DNA of 64,000 nucleotides from Streptomyces phaeolivaceus (lineage in GTDB: Bacteria > Actinomycetota > Actinomycetes > Streptomycetales > Streptomycetaceae): positions 4,402,001-4,466,000 of the forward strand of contig NZ_CP045096.1 in assembly GCF_009184865.1 (NCBI RefSeq), given 5' to 3'. Positions 43,595 to 52,578 of this stretch are shown piece after piece. The notes under the pieces are model-generated. The model saw nothing but the letters and a program-made list of their open reading frames with translations, did not search any database and was not told the origin of the DNA. Position numbers and translations under genes: made by a program. Position 1 is the stretch's first letter. Each line of letters starts with the position of its first letter.

Positions 43595-45171
43595 CCGGCG
43601 AACCGACCCCGTCCGACGCGTACGACGACGAGCCGGAGAGCCGGGCACCGGGCGTCGGCCGGGTACCGGCGGCCAGGGGCCCACTGGACGACGAGGGCTC
43701 GGGCGAGAACGGGCGGCACGACGGGGCCGGCGGGCCCGGCGACGGCGGCGCACTCGGTGACGGGGACACCCCCGGCGGGAGCGGCCCAAAGGAGCCGGGT
43801 GGCCGCGGCAACGGCTCGGGTGGACCGCCCGGCTCCGGACCCGACGACCCCCACGACGGGGACGGCGACGGCGACGAGCCTGTCGGGCCGCCGCGGATAC
43901 CGCTGCCGCGTACCTCCGTGGAGGACACCGGCTTGCCGCTGCCGGACCCCCAGCTACCACCAGCACCCCCGACCCCCGCCCCTCCCGTGCTGGAGCACCG
44001 CGTGCTGAAGGCGTTGCTCGGGGCGTGGGCGTTGGCCGCCTGCTCGGCGGAGGAGGCGTTGGCCGTGGAGGAGCATCTCGGGGTGTGCGGGGCGTGCGCG
44101 GACGAGGCGCGGCGGCTGCGGGAGGCCGTGGGCCTGCTGCATCCGCCGGAGAGCCTCGACCTGGACCCGGCCCTGCGCACCCAGGTGCTCGACCTCTGCC
44201 TGGGCCGCCGCCCACCCCGCATCCCCGTACCGCGCTGGGCCGCCCCGTACGACGCGGAGACGGCCCGCCTCGACGCGCTGCTCCAGGACATCGGCACCGC
44301 CGACTGGCACGCGCCCGTCCGGCTGCGCTGGTTCGAGGGCGACGGTCCGGTGAGCCGCCGTACGACCGTGGCCGGGGTCATCGCCCACCTGCTCACCGTC
44401 GACGGGCTCGTCGCGTCCGCGCTCGGCCTGGACGACCCGCTCGCCCGGCTGCGGCCGGAGCCGGAGCCGACACCGGGAGCGGGACCGGGAGTGGGTCCGG
44501 GACCGGGACCGGACGACGGTTCGCCCGCGGCGCGCACCGAGGCGTACTGGAAGGCGTCGCACTTCCCGCCCACCCGCGCCCTGCGCGCGCCCTGGCGGCA
44601 GCAGAGTCACGACATCGTCCGTACGACGTCGTTCACGGGCGGCGGCGGCTCGGACGACTCCGACCGGTCGGGCCGTCTGGCGGTCTCGTACGGCGGCTTC
44701 GCGCTGCCGCTGCGGGACGCGATGCTCGACCGGGCGTTCGAGTGCTGGATCCATGCGGAGGACATCGCGGAGGCCGTGGACTATCCGTACGAGCCGCCCT
44801 CGGGCCGTCATCTGCACGGCATGATCGACCTGGCGGCCCGGATGTTGCCCCTCTCGCTGGCCGAGCGCCGCCGGACCGGGCTCGCGTCGCCGCCGTCCGG
44901 CCGTCACCTCGTACCGGCCGGCACGCCCGGCCGCAGCCTCCGTCTGGAGATCGAGGGCTCCGGCGGCGGTGAGTGGCTCATCCCCCTCGACTCCCCCGCG
45001 GCCCTCGGCTCCGCCGACCACGAGGTGGCCCACGTGGCCCTGGACGGCGTCGAATTCTGCCGCCTCACCGCCGGTCACGTCCCCCCGGAGGAGGCCGCGG
45101 CGGGCCAGGGCGGCGACCGCGAGGCGATCAGGGACGTACTGTTCGCGGCAGCCGCGCTGAGCCGCATGTAA
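43591..45171 (+). CDS. Zinc-finger anti-sigma/MDMPI domain protein
   Basis: A 526-residue protein. Residues 1-130 are Gly/Asp/Pro-rich. Then a ZAS-type motif EEHLGVCGACADEARRLREA (HxxxCxxC) fits zinc anti-sigma factors. From about residue 215 an MDMPI-like domain follows: RLDALLQDIGTADWHAPV, TTVAGVIAHLLTVDGLVA and, later, FECWIHAEDIAEAVDYPYEPPS, a region usually carrying the metal histidines. It overlaps the sigma gene and is co-translated with it. The mycothiol-linked domain suggests a thiol-responsive control of the sigma factor; that is inference. No transmembrane helix was seen. Confidence 0.82.
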   Translation: MTGEPTPSDAYDDEPESRAPGVGRVPAARGPLDDEGSGENGRHDGAGGPGDGGALGDGDTPGGSGPKEPGGRGNGSGGPPGSGPDDPHDGDGDGDEPVGPPRIPLPRTSVEDTGLPLPDPQLPPAPPTPAPPVLEHRVLKALLGAWALAACSAEEALAVEEHLGVCGACADEARRLREAVGLLHPPESLDLDPALRTQVLDLCLGRRPPRIPVPRWAAPYDAETARLDALLQDIGTADWHAPVRLRWFEGDGPVSRRTTVAGVIAHLLTVDGLVASALGLDDPLARLRPEPEPTPGAGPGVGPGPGPDDGSPAARTEAYWKASHFPPTRALRAPWRQQSHDIVRTTSFTGGGGSDDSDRSGRLAVSYGGFALPLRDAMLDRAFECWIHAEDIAEAVDYPYEPPSGRHLHGMIDLAARMLPLSLAERRRTGLASPPSGRHLVPAGTPGRSLRLEIEGSGGGEWLIPLDSPAALGSADHEVAHVALDGVEFCRLTAGHVPPEEAAAGQGGDREAIRDVLFAAAALSRM

Positions 45172-45245
45172 GGGGCGCGGGGCTGCGTCAATTTGCGGCT
45201 CCGCCGCGTGGGCGCGACCAGCCACAACAAACCCGCAGCCGCCAA
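45171..45245. repeat. Intergenic repeat family, form B
   Basis: AGGGGCGCGGGGCTGCGTCA, then TTTGCGGCTCCGCCGCGTGG and GCGCGACCAGCC, between the convergent MDMPI and purU genes. Same outer sequence as form A but with about 30 extra bases containing a GCGGC-TCC-GCCGC hairpin. Confidence 0.75.
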
Positions 45246-45293
45246 ACACACGGACGCCCCCGAGCTATGAGGCGCCCCAGCCCGGCGGAGCCC

Positions 45294-46175
45294 CTACGCG
45301 AAAACGACCGTCCGCCGCCCGTTCATCAGAATCCGCCGCTCCGCATGCCACTTCACGGCCCGCGCCAGCGCCTGGCACTCCACGTCCCGCCCGACCGCGA
45401 CCAGTCCCTCGGGCGTCACCCCGTGCCCCACCCGCTCGACCTCCTGCTCGATGATCGGCCCCTCGTCGAGGTCGGCGGTGACATAGTGCGCCGTCGCCCC
45501 GATCAGCTTCACACCGCGCGCGTGCGCCTGGTGATACGGCTTCGCGCCCTTGAAGCTCGGCAGGAACGAGTGGTGGATGTTGATGATGCGGCCGTTGAGC
45601 TGCTTGCAGAGGTCGTCGGAGAGGACCTGCATATAGCGGGCCAGCACCACCAGCTCGACCTTCTCCTCGCGCACGATCTCCAGCACCCGCGCCTCGGCCT
45701 CGGCCTTGGTCTCCTTGGTCACCGGGATGTGGTGGAAGGGGATGTCGTACGACCCCACCAGCTCGGCGAAGTCGGTGTGGTTGGAGACCACGGCCGCCAC
45801 CTCCACCGGCAGCGCCCCGATGCTCGCGCGGAACAGCAGATCGTTCAGGCAGTGCCCGAACCTGCTGACCATGAGGACGATGCGCATCTTCTCGTCGGCC
45901 CGGTTGATCTGCCAGTCCATGCGGAAGGAGTCACCGATCGCCGCGAAGCTGGCCCGCAGCTTCTCCACGTTCACCGGCGCCTCGGCCGAGAAGTGGACGC
46001 GCATGAAGAACAGTCCCGTGTCGTGGTCGCCGAACTGCTGGCTGTCCTCGATGTTGCCGCCGGTCATGAAGAGGTAGCTCGACACGGCGTGCACGATGCC
46101 CGGCTTGTCCGGGCAGGCGAGGGTGAGGACGTACTGGTCGGCGGGCGCCGCGGCTCGGGTGGACTGCTCGTTCAT
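45294..46175 (-). CDS. purU: Formyltetrahydrofolate deformylase
   Basis: A 293-residue PurU that hydrolyses 10-formyl-THF to formate and THF, balancing one-carbon units. An N-terminal ACT domain (YVLTLACPDKPGIVHAVSSYLF) is followed by the formyltransferase-like domain with VSRFGHCLNDLLFR, ARYMQVLSDDLCKQLNGRIINIHHSFLPSFKGAKPYHQAHARGVKLIGATAHYVT. The conserved HHSFLP and the later DEGPIIEQEV are intact. ATG 46175 is chosen; the frame upstream is a Gly/Pro repeat. Confidence 0.95.
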   Translation of the reverse strand: MNEQSTRAAAPADQYVLTLACPDKPGIVHAVSSYLFMTGGNIEDSQQFGDHDTGLFFMRVHFSAEAPVNVEKLRASFAAIGDSFRMDWQINRADEKMRIVLMVSRFGHCLNDLLFRASIGALPVEVAAVVSNHTDFAELVGSYDIPFHHIPVTKETKAEAEARVLEIVREEKVELVVLARYMQVLSDDLCKQLNGRIINIHHSFLPSFKGAKPYHQAHARGVKLIGATAHYVTADLDEGPIIEQEVERVGHGVTPEGLVAVGRDVECQALARAVKWHAERRILMNGRRTVVFA

Positions 46176-46295
46176 GCCCGACAGGGTCCCATATGGCGTA
46201 CCCATGTCGGCAATCGTCCCGAAGCCCGGACCACCCGGCCCGGACCACCCGGCCCGGACCACCCGGCCCGCCGCTCCGCCCCACCCTCCGCCGCC

Positions 46296-46796
46296 CTACG
46301 CCGCCCTGGTCATGATCCGCAGCACCTCCAGCGTGCGCGGCGGGGTGTCCGGGTCCTCCCCGTCGCTCGTCGAGAGGCGTACGTGGGCCTCGCGGGCGGC
46401 GCGGACGGCCTCGGGCCAGGCCTCGTGGTCGAGGTACGCGGAGACGGGCGCGTCCGGGCCGACCTGGTGCATGATCCGCAGGACGCGCAGCACGGCGGTG
46501 TCGACGAGGGCCGCCTCCTGGGCGTCACGGAAGATCGTGCCGACGTACTTCTCGGCGGACCAGTTGTCCAGCCAGGTGTCCTCGACCAGTCGGTACACGG
46601 CGTCGGTGACGTCCCCGTACCCGTCGACACCGGCCAGCCAGACGTTCTGCTGGAACGCGGGGTCGGAGAGCATGTGCAGCGCGGAGCGCACATTGCTGCG
46701 CCAGCGCCACCACGGCATGTCGTTCAGTGGCATGCCGCCCATGGTGGATGAGCGACGCCCGCGACGGGAAGGGGTCTCCGGACCTTGGACGGTCAT
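46296..46796 (-). CDS. Conserved hypothetical protein (SCO4402-type)
   Basis: A 166-residue soluble protein with a conserved-looking core: MPLNDMPWWRWRSNVRSALHMLSDPAFQQNVWLAG, then YRLVEDTWLDNWSAEKYVGTIFRD and VLRVLRIMHQVG. From memory this family is widespread next to purU in Streptomyces; no function is known. ATG 46796 has AGAGGA upstream; ATG 46733, which begins MPLNDM, is an alternative start. It lies 120 bases upstream of purU on the same strand. Confidence 0.7.
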   Translation of the reverse strand: MTVQGPETPSRRGRRSSTMGGMPLNDMPWWRWRSNVRSALHMLSDPAFQQNVWLAGVDGYGDVTDAVYRLVEDTWLDNWSAEKYVGTIFRDAQEAALVDTAVLRVLRIMHQVGPDAPVSAYLDHEAWPEAVRAAREAHVRLSTSDGEDPDTPPRTLEVLRIMTRAA

Positions 46797-46924
46797 CGAT
46801 CGTGCGTTCCTCTCTGAAACCGCTCGAAAATGCGATCGTAGCTCTTTGCAATTCACCTCCCGGTCACCTCACGTTGACCACCCGTCACGCCCGGGTTGGT
46901 GATGTGGCGGAATCGTGCGGAGCC

Positions 46925-48238
46925 ATGACTGGCTTCCAGGCACGACGGACCGCTCCGACCACAAGCCTTGCCACCTTTGCCAGGGACCGCGCCAAAAGCC
47001 TGGTCAGAGCCACCACGCTGGCGGCGTGTGCCTCACTCGTCGCCGGGTGCGGGGTCATCCCTGGGACCACGGGGGGTTCCGGGGAGGGCCCCGTCACCAT
47101 CATGACCTGGGCGCCGGAGAAGACGGCCGCCACCAACAAGCCCGGCATGCCCGCCATGGCGAAGGCGTACGCGCGCTGGGTCAACGCCAATGGTGGCATC
47201 AACGGCCACGAGCTGAAGATCCTCACCTGCAACGACCGCAACCAGACCGTGAGCGCCGCGAAGTGCGCCCGGCGCGCCGCCGACGAGAACGTCGTCGCGG
47301 TCGTCGGGTCCTACAGCCAGCACGGCCGGTCCTTCCTCGCCCCGCTGGAGTCCGCGGGCATCCCCTACATCGGCGGCTACGGCGTCACCGACGACGAGTT
47401 CGCCAGCGCGCTGTCCTACCCGGTCAACGGCGGCCAGGCCTCCCTGATGGCGGGCCTCGGCGAACAGCTCGCCAAGGCCTGCGGGCCGGTCGCCCTCGTC
47501 CGGCCCGACTCGATAGCCGGCGACCAGCTGCCGCTGCTGCTGGACTCGGGGCTGGCGTCCGGAGGGCACGGCGGGTCCGAGGACCAGCTGGCGGCCGAGG
47601 ACGCGACCGAGTACGGGGGGCACGCCCGGGAGGCGCTGCGGCGGGCCAGCACCGATCCGGTCGCGGAGGGCTGTGTGGTGCCCGCGCTGGGCGACCGCAC
47701 CTTCACCTTCATGGACTCCTTCCGCCGGGACCGCGAGGACTACCCGAACGTGCGCACCGGGACCGTCCTCGGCAGCGTCGACCAGACGGTGATCGACGCG
47801 ACCGGCGGCAAGTCGGGGCCGTACGAGGGGGCGTACGTCACCGGCTGGTACCCGGTGGAGAAGGACAAGCGGTGGGATCGGATGAAGCAGGTGATCCGTG
47901 AGCACGCGTTCGACGACAACCGGATCGACCCGGCGGATCCGGGTGTGCAGACCACCTGGATCGCGTACACCGTGCTGAAGGCCGCGATCGAGAGGATCGG
48001 CGACGGCGAGGTCACCTCCCAGGCGGTCCGCCGTGTCCTCGACGACGGTCTGAAGGTGAACACGGGCGGTCTCACCCCGCCCCTCAGCTGGCGCTTCGAG
48101 GACCTCATCGCCTCCGCCGGCTTCCCCCGCCTCATCAACCCCGAGGTCACCTTCCAGGTCGTCCGCAAGGGCCAACTCGTCGCCGCCCGCCGGGGATTCG
48201 TCGACGTGGAGAAGACTCTGGTGGAGGCGGAAAGCTGA
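46925..48238 (+). CDS. ABC-type branched-chain ligand-binding lipoprotein (orphan)
   Basis: A 437-residue periplasmic-binding-protein-like lipoprotein. The signal peptide ends in a lipobox LVAGC near residue 42 (TLAACASLVAGC). The mature part has AMAKAYARWVNANGGINGHELKILTCNDRNQ and VVAVVGSYSQHGRSFLAPLESAGIPYIGGYG, as in Leu/Ile/Val-binding proteins. No permease or ATPase gene is adjacent, so it may serve as a sensor or share a transporter. ATG 46925 lies just after GCGGAG. Confidence 0.85.
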   Translation: MTGFQARRTAPTTSLATFARDRAKSLVRATTLAACASLVAGCGVIPGTTGGSGEGPVTIMTWAPEKTAATNKPGMPAMAKAYARWVNANGGINGHELKILTCNDRNQTVSAAKCARRAADENVVAVVGSYSQHGRSFLAPLESAGIPYIGGYGVTDDEFASALSYPVNGGQASLMAGLGEQLAKACGPVALVRPDSIAGDQLPLLLDSGLASGGHGGSEDQLAAEDATEYGGHAREALRRASTDPVAEGCVVPALGDRTFTFMDSFRRDREDYPNVRTGTVLGSVDQTVIDATGGKSGPYEGAYVTGWYPVEKDKRWDRMKQVIREHAFDDNRIDPADPGVQTTWIAYTVLKAAIERIGDGEVTSQAVRRVLDDGLKVNTGGLTPPLSWRFEDLIASAGFPRLINPEVTFQVVRKGQLVAARRGFVDVEKTLVEAES

Positions 48239-48250
48239 CCGCGGGCCCCT

Positions 48251-48280
48251 TGAAGACAGGCCCGCAGGGCCGCGTCTTCA
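48251..48280. terminator. Bidirectional terminator-like hairpin
   Basis: TGAAGAC and GTCTTCA arms enclose an inner GGCCC-GCA-GGGCC stem between two convergent genes (stops at 48238 and 48362). It runs directly into a form B repeat. Confidence 0.65.
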
Positions 48281-48345
48281 GGGGCGCGGGGCTGTATCAG
48301 TATGCGGCTCCGCCGCGCGCGCGAGAAGCCCCACCGGACCCGCGG
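48280..48345. repeat. Intergenic repeat family, form B
   Basis: AGGGGCGCGGGGCTGTATCA, TATGCGGCTCCGCCGCGC and GCGAGAAGCCCCACCGGACCCGC in order, directly after a hairpin. Same arrangement as the copy at 50036. Confidence 0.8.
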
Positions 48346-48361
48346 ACGTCCGACAAGGCCC

Positions 48362-49927
48362 CTACAGCTGAACCGCCTGCCGCTCGGTGAGGCCGTACGT
48401 CTTGGCGATCGCGTTCCAGAGCTTCGCGGCCTTGTTCTTCTCGGCGCTCGCGGTGCCGCTGGCCTGGTTGCCGGCCTGGGTCTGGCCGGTGGAACGGGCC
48501 TGGCCCTTCCGGCAGCCCTTCTTCCCGGCGGTCTGGTCGGCCCACGCCGCGTAGTGGTTGTCGGCGGAGGCGGAGGCCTCCCAGGCCTTGGTGAGCGACG
48601 TCGTCAGGGCCTCGTGGTCGGGCAACTGGTCGACGGACAGCCCGCCGAGCCGGGTGACCAGGTCGTTGCGCTGCTTCGCCGCGTCCCGCAGATCGGTGGC
48701 GGCCTGCCCCAGCCCGGTGCACGTCCTGATGTTCGCGACCGCCTTGATCACACTGCTCCGGCTGTCACCGCTGTCCGCCAGCAGCTTGTCCAGCGCGACC
48801 GCCTGCTCCTTCGCCGGGTCCGCCGACGCGGACACCGACTCCTCGGGGCCCCCGGTCGCCGCCACGGGCTTGTTGTCGCTCGGCGCCGTCTCGTCCCCCG
48901 ACCCGGCCATCAGGGCGCCCGCCCCGATCCCGAGCACGGCGATCCCCACACCGACGAGCGCGATGAGCGGCACCCGCGATCTCGTACGACCGCCTCCTCG
49001 GCCCCCGTTCCCGCTGTCCCGTCTCGCGGAAGCCCGACCGCCGCCATGACCCCCATGGCCACCGTGGCCACCGTGGCTCGCGTGGCCACCGTGCGCGGCG
49101 GGCCCGGCGGGGCTCTGCGGCGGCTGCGGGGCGTGGCCGTGGTCGATCTTCGGCATCTGCTGTGTGGCCCCGGAGACGCCCGCGGCCCCCGCGTCGTTCC
49201 GGAAGAGGCTGTCGAACACGTCCGGCTGCTGCTGCGGCGCCTGCGCACCGTACGGCCGGCGCTGCTGCTGGGGCCGCGCCTGCGCGGCCACCGGCGGTAT
49301 GTACTGCGTGGCCTGCGCGTCCGGGTCCCCGGCGGGCGCCCCGGGCATGGGCGGTACGGGGTTCGCGGTCGGCGGCAGCGGTCCGGCGCCGTGGTCCGGC
49401 ACCCGGCCCAGATACGTCGTCGCGTCCGCCGAGGCCTCCGGCGGCAGCGCGCCCGGCCCGACCGGCGGCAGGAACTGTGTGGCGGCCTCGGCGACGGGCG
49501 CCTCCGCGACCACCGGCGGTATGTACTGTGTCGCGCCCTCGTCCACCGGCATGGCCCCGGCGGCCGGCACATACGGGATGTACTGGGTGGCCCCCTCGTC
49601 CATCGGCGGCAGCGGCGCGCCCTGCGACGGCTGCGCGCCCTCCGGCGGCAAGGGCATCCCGCCCTGGGTGCCGTACGCGTCGTACGTCCCCTGGCCGCCC
49701 CACTCCGGCGCGTGCGACACGTACGGCGCGCTGTTCCACTGGTCGGCGGGTGGCTGGGCGTTCTCGGAGCCCCACTGCCGCTGCTGGTCCCACGGCTGGA
49801 CCGGGGCCGGCGGCAGCGGCGCCGGCGGCAGATCGCTCGGATGGAGCGGCGCCCCACCGTCCGAGGGCAGCACGATGCCTTCGCGCGCTTGCCGCGAGGG
49901 CTCCTCGCCCTGTCCACTCTGCGTCAC
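48362..49927 (-). CDS. Pro/Gln-rich single-pass membrane protein with ATQYIP repeats
   Basis: A 521-residue protein. The first 300 residues are Pro/Gln/Gly-rich and contain the repeated motif GATQYIP or ATQYIPPV three times plus ATQFLPPV and ATTYL variants. A His/Gly-rich stretch and a basic GRTRSR segment precede one transmembrane helix (VPLIALVGVGIAVLGIGAGALMAG, about residues 320-345). The outer domain is helical with two cysteines. This looks like a signalling or cell-envelope protein whose cytoplasmic threonines could be kinase targets read by FHA domains; inference only. GTG 49927 has GGAG seven bases upstream. No family name recognised. Confidence 0.72.
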   Translation of the reverse strand: MTQSGQGEEPSRQAREGIVLPSDGGAPLHPSDLPPAPLPPAPVQPWDQQRQWGSENAQPPADQWNSAPYVSHAPEWGGQGTYDAYGTQGGMPLPPEGAQPSQGAPLPPMDEGATQYIPYVPAAGAMPVDEGATQYIPPVVAEAPVAEAATQFLPPVGPGALPPEASADATTYLGRVPDHGAGPLPPTANPVPPMPGAPAGDPDAQATQYIPPVAAQARPQQQRRPYGAQAPQQQPDVFDSLFRNDAGAAGVSGATQQMPKIDHGHAPQPPQSPAGPAAHGGHASHGGHGGHGGHGGGRASARRDSGNGGRGGGRTRSRVPLIALVGVGIAVLGIGAGALMAGSGDETAPSDNKPVAATGGPEESVSASADPAKEQAVALDKLLADSGDSRSSVIKAVANIRTCTGLGQAATDLRDAAKQRNDLVTRLGGLSVDQLPDHEALTTSLTKAWEASASADNHYAAWADQTAGKKGCRKGQARSTGQTQAGNQASGTASAEKNKAAKLWNAIAKTYGLTERQAVQL

Positions 49928-50157
49928 CGAGACTCCTACGAATGGGGGACTTGTGGAATCGTCGGCTCACGCTACCGGGTCCCCATGAACTCCCGAGCAC
50001 CACCCGCGCCCTGATGAGGGGGGCGAAGCCCCCTCAGGGGCGCGGGGCTGTATCAATATGCGGCTCCGCCGCGTGGGCGCGAGAAGCCCCACCGGCCCGC
50101 AGCCGCGAGACGACCGGAGTACCCCACCCGAAGCGCCCTACGCCCCCGCGCGAAGCG
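49928..50157. repeat. Hairpin and form B repeat downstream of the NsdA-like gene
   Basis: A TGAGGGGG/CCCCCTCA hairpin (50015-50036) is followed by a form B copy (50036-50109: AGGGGCGCGGGGCTGTATCA, ATATGCGGCTCCGCCGCG, GAGAAGCCCCACCGG). It lies downstream of the leftward NsdA-like gene and upstream of the membrane protein gene, so it probably ends the former transcript. Confidence 0.75.
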
Positions 50158-51540
50158 CTACGCCGCCTGCAAGTCCATCCGCGCCCCGAACTCCCGGACC
50201 ACCGCCTCCTCCCGGAACGGTTCCAACCGCTGCTGGAAGTCCTCCAGATAGTCGGCCCCCCGGTTCGACCGCAGCGACCCCAGCAGCTCCACCGCCTTCG
50301 TCCCCGTGTGGCAGGCCTGCTCGATCTCCCGCTGCTGCACCTGCGCCGTGGCGAGCAGTACATACCCGATCGCCCGCCGCCGCGCCCGCGACTCCGGGTG
50401 CTTGGCGAGCGACTCCTCGGCCCGCCGGGCCGCCGCCTCCGCCTGCCCCAGATCCCGGTGGCAGTGCGCCAACTCGTCCGCGAGATAGGCCTCGTCGAAG
50501 TGCTTGATCCACGCCGGGTCGTCCCCGGAGGACGGATCCGCCGCCTCCAGCGCCTCCACGGCCCGCCCGGCCGCCGTCTGCGCGGCGCGCGCGTCGCCCA
50601 TCAGCGCGTGCCCGCGCGCCTCCGCCGCGTGGAACATCGACTCCGCCCGGGGTGTGGACCGCCCGCGCGCCCCTTCCTGCGCGGCGCGCGCCAACTGCGC
50701 GATCTCCCGCGGGTTTCCGAGCTGTGCGGCGAGGTGGCTCATGGACGCGGCGAGGACGTATCCGCCGTAGGCGCGGTCGCCCGCGGCCTGGGCGAGGCGC
50801 AGCGCCTGGATGTAGTACCGCTGGGCGAGGCCGGGCTGCCCGGTGTCGACGGCCATGTATCCGGCGAGTTCGGTCAGCCGGGCGACCGCGGCGAACAACT
50901 CCCGCCCCACCGCCTCCCGGTAGGAGCCGGCGAGCAGCCCCGAGACCACGCTGTTGAGGTAGTGCACGACGACCGGCCGTACATGCCCGCTGCCGTACTG
51001 GTGGTCGAGGTCGACGAGGGCCTGGGTCATCGCGCGCACGGCGTCCACGTCGGCGAGCCCCACCCGGGGTCCCGCCGAGCGGGCCACCTGGGAGTCCGGC
51101 GCGGAGATCAGCCAGTCGCGGCTGGGCTCGACCAGCGCGGAGGCGGCCACGGACGACCCGGAGAGGAAGTCGCGCCGGCCCACGTCGCTGCGCCACAGCT
51201 CACAGACCTGCTCGATGGCGCCGAGGACCGTCGGAGAGAACTGCAGACCGACACCGGACGCCAGGTTCTTGCCGTTGGCCATGCCGATCTCGTCGATCGT
51301 GACCGTACGGCCCAGCTTGCGGCCGAGGGCCTCGGCGATGATGGCGGGCGCCCGGCCCCGGGGCTGCTGTCCCCGCAGCCAGCGCGCGACGGACGTCTTG
51401 TCGTAGCGCAGGTCGAGTCCGTGCTCCGCGCCGCACATGTTGACCCGCCGGGCCAGTCCCGCGTTGGAACAGCCCGCTTCCTGGATGAGCGCCTGCAGTC
51501 GTTCGTTCGGCTGCCTGGCGACGAGCGGCCTTGCGGCCAT
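50158..51540 (-). CDS. NsdA/NsdB-like TPR regulatory protein
   Basis: A 460-residue regulator. The N-terminal 85 residues form a helix-turn-helix-like region (NERLQALIQEAGCSNAGLARRVN, then YDKTSVARWLRGQQPRGRAPAIIAEALGRKLGR). The rest is helical with TPR-like repeats (YIQALRLAQAAGDRAYGGYVLAAS, AAGRAVEALEAADPS, AEAAARRAEESLAKHPES). This is the architecture of NsdA and NsdB, negative regulators of sporulation and antibiotic production in S. coelicolor. Which paralogue this is cannot be settled here. AGGGGG lies close before ATG 51540. Confidence 0.75.
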   Translation of the reverse strand: MAARPLVARQPNERLQALIQEAGCSNAGLARRVNMCGAEHGLDLRYDKTSVARWLRGQQPRGRAPAIIAEALGRKLGRTVTIDEIGMANGKNLASGVGLQFSPTVLGAIEQVCELWRSDVGRRDFLSGSSVAASALVEPSRDWLISAPDSQVARSAGPRVGLADVDAVRAMTQALVDLDHQYGSGHVRPVVVHYLNSVVSGLLAGSYREAVGRELFAAVARLTELAGYMAVDTGQPGLAQRYYIQALRLAQAAGDRAYGGYVLAASMSHLAAQLGNPREIAQLARAAQEGARGRSTPRAESMFHAAEARGHALMGDARAAQTAAGRAVEALEAADPSSGDDPAWIKHFDEAYLADELAHCHRDLGQAEAAARRAEESLAKHPESRARRRAIGYVLLATAQVQQREIEQACHTGTKAVELLGSLRSNRGADYLEDFQQRLEPFREEAVVREFGARMDLQAA

Positions 51541-51869
51541 TGCGTACCCCCTGTGGCTGTGGTGCCTTGCCCACGCACCGAGTTGACGTGTCTTCAGCGA
51601 CCGGATCGCCTTCGCATACGTGTACCCATGTATCGAAAGGATCCGGCCTCGAAGATCAATGCCCCGCCGACATACCGAAGATGCGAGACATGCCAGGATT
51701 GCCGGGGTAAACACGGATGCCGTACCCCACACGTGGCTACCCGGGTCACTCCGTGATCCCTCCCGCGCGCCCCCGGCCGTGCACCCATGCGCCCCGGCCC
51801 CGTTGACGATGCTCTCCCCCGCGCATGTGACTTCCGTAACCCCTGATGACCGCTAGAGTTGTGTTCATC
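51541..51869. promoter_or_regulatory. Divergent promoter region, -10 TAGAGT before the Prim-Pol gene
   Basis: About 330 bases between divergent genes. TAGAGT at 51854-51859 fits a Streptomyces -10 box and lies ten bases before GTG 51870, which suggests a leaderless mRNA for the Prim-Pol gene. No clear -35 box at the normal distance; TGACTT lies about 20 bases upstream. Confidence 0.5.
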
Positions 51870-52529
51870 GTGGAAGAGACCATCGCGGGCCCTGAAGCTG
51901 CCCAAATCCCGAAGCAGCGTGGTGAATCGCTGCTGGACACCGCCGTTCGATACGCCGAAGAGCGCCACTGGGACGTGTTCCCCGGCACTTGGCTGGAAGC
52001 CGTCGACGGGGTGCAGATCTGCTCCTGCGGCAACGCAGCGTGCGCCACCCCCGGCGCGCACCCGGCGCGCGAGGACTGGGCGACCCAGGCGACAGGCAGT
52101 GCGACCGTCGCACGCCGTCTGTGGTCGAAGCAGCCGAGCGCGTCGATCCTGCTGCCGACCGGCCGTACGTTCGACACGATCGACGTTCCCGAGACCTCGG
52201 GGCTCCTCGCCCTCGCCCGGATGGAGCGCATGGAGCTGACGCTCGGTCCGGTGACCTGGACGCCGGACCGCCGTATGCAGTTCTTCGTGCTGCCGGGCGC
52301 CTCGGCCAAGGTCCCCGATCTCGTACGGAAGTTGGGCTGGTCGCCGCTCGCGCTCGACCTCAAGGCGCTGGGTGAGGGCGAGTACGTGGCGGCTCCGCCG
52401 ACGCGGTACGGGTCGCGGGGGGCCGTGCAGTGGGCCCGGCGGCCCACGCCCGCGAATCGGTGGCTGCCGGATGCGGAGGAACTGATCTCGCCGCTCGCCT
52501 ATGCGTGCGGTAGGGACGGGCGGCGGTAG
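51870..52529 (+). CDS. Bifunctional DNA primase/polymerase (Prim-Pol) domain protein
   Basis: A 219-residue protein with an N-terminal AEP-type Prim-Pol fold: LLDTAVRYAEERHWDVFPGTWLE, a CSCGNAACATPGAHPAREDW segment, ILLPTGRTFDTIDVPETSG (DxD-like acidic pair) and WTPDRRMQFFVLPG. Stand-alone Prim-Pol proteins are frequent on Streptomyces chromosomes, their role unclear; others belong to integrative elements, but no integrase or att site is visible here. I prefer GTG 51870 (VEETIAGPEA) over ATG 51846 because a -10 box lies between the two. Confidence 0.8.
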   Translation: MEETIAGPEAAQIPKQRGESLLDTAVRYAEERHWDVFPGTWLEAVDGVQICSCGNAACATPGAHPAREDWATQATGSATVARRLWSKQPSASILLPTGRTFDTIDVPETSGLLALARMERMELTLGPVTWTPDRRMQFFVLPGASAKVPDLVRKLGWSPLALDLKALGEGEYVAAPPTRYGSRGAVQWARRPTPANRWLPDAEELISPLAYACGRDGRR

Positions 52530-52578
52530 CGCTCCGGTCAGCGGTAACGCTCCGGGCGGGGGCTGCGGGTCGGTTCCG

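Noticed and set aside
50015..50036. Hairpin as a terminator of the TQYIP-repeat protein gene
   Set aside because: That gene is transcribed away from the hairpin; if it is a terminator it belongs to the NsdA-like gene upstream on the minus strand.
51870..52529. Prim-Pol gene as sign of an integrated plasmid or phage
   Set aside because: No integrase, excisionase, tra genes or att-like direct repeats nearby, and stand-alone Prim-Pol genes occur at fixed sites in Streptomyces chromosomes.
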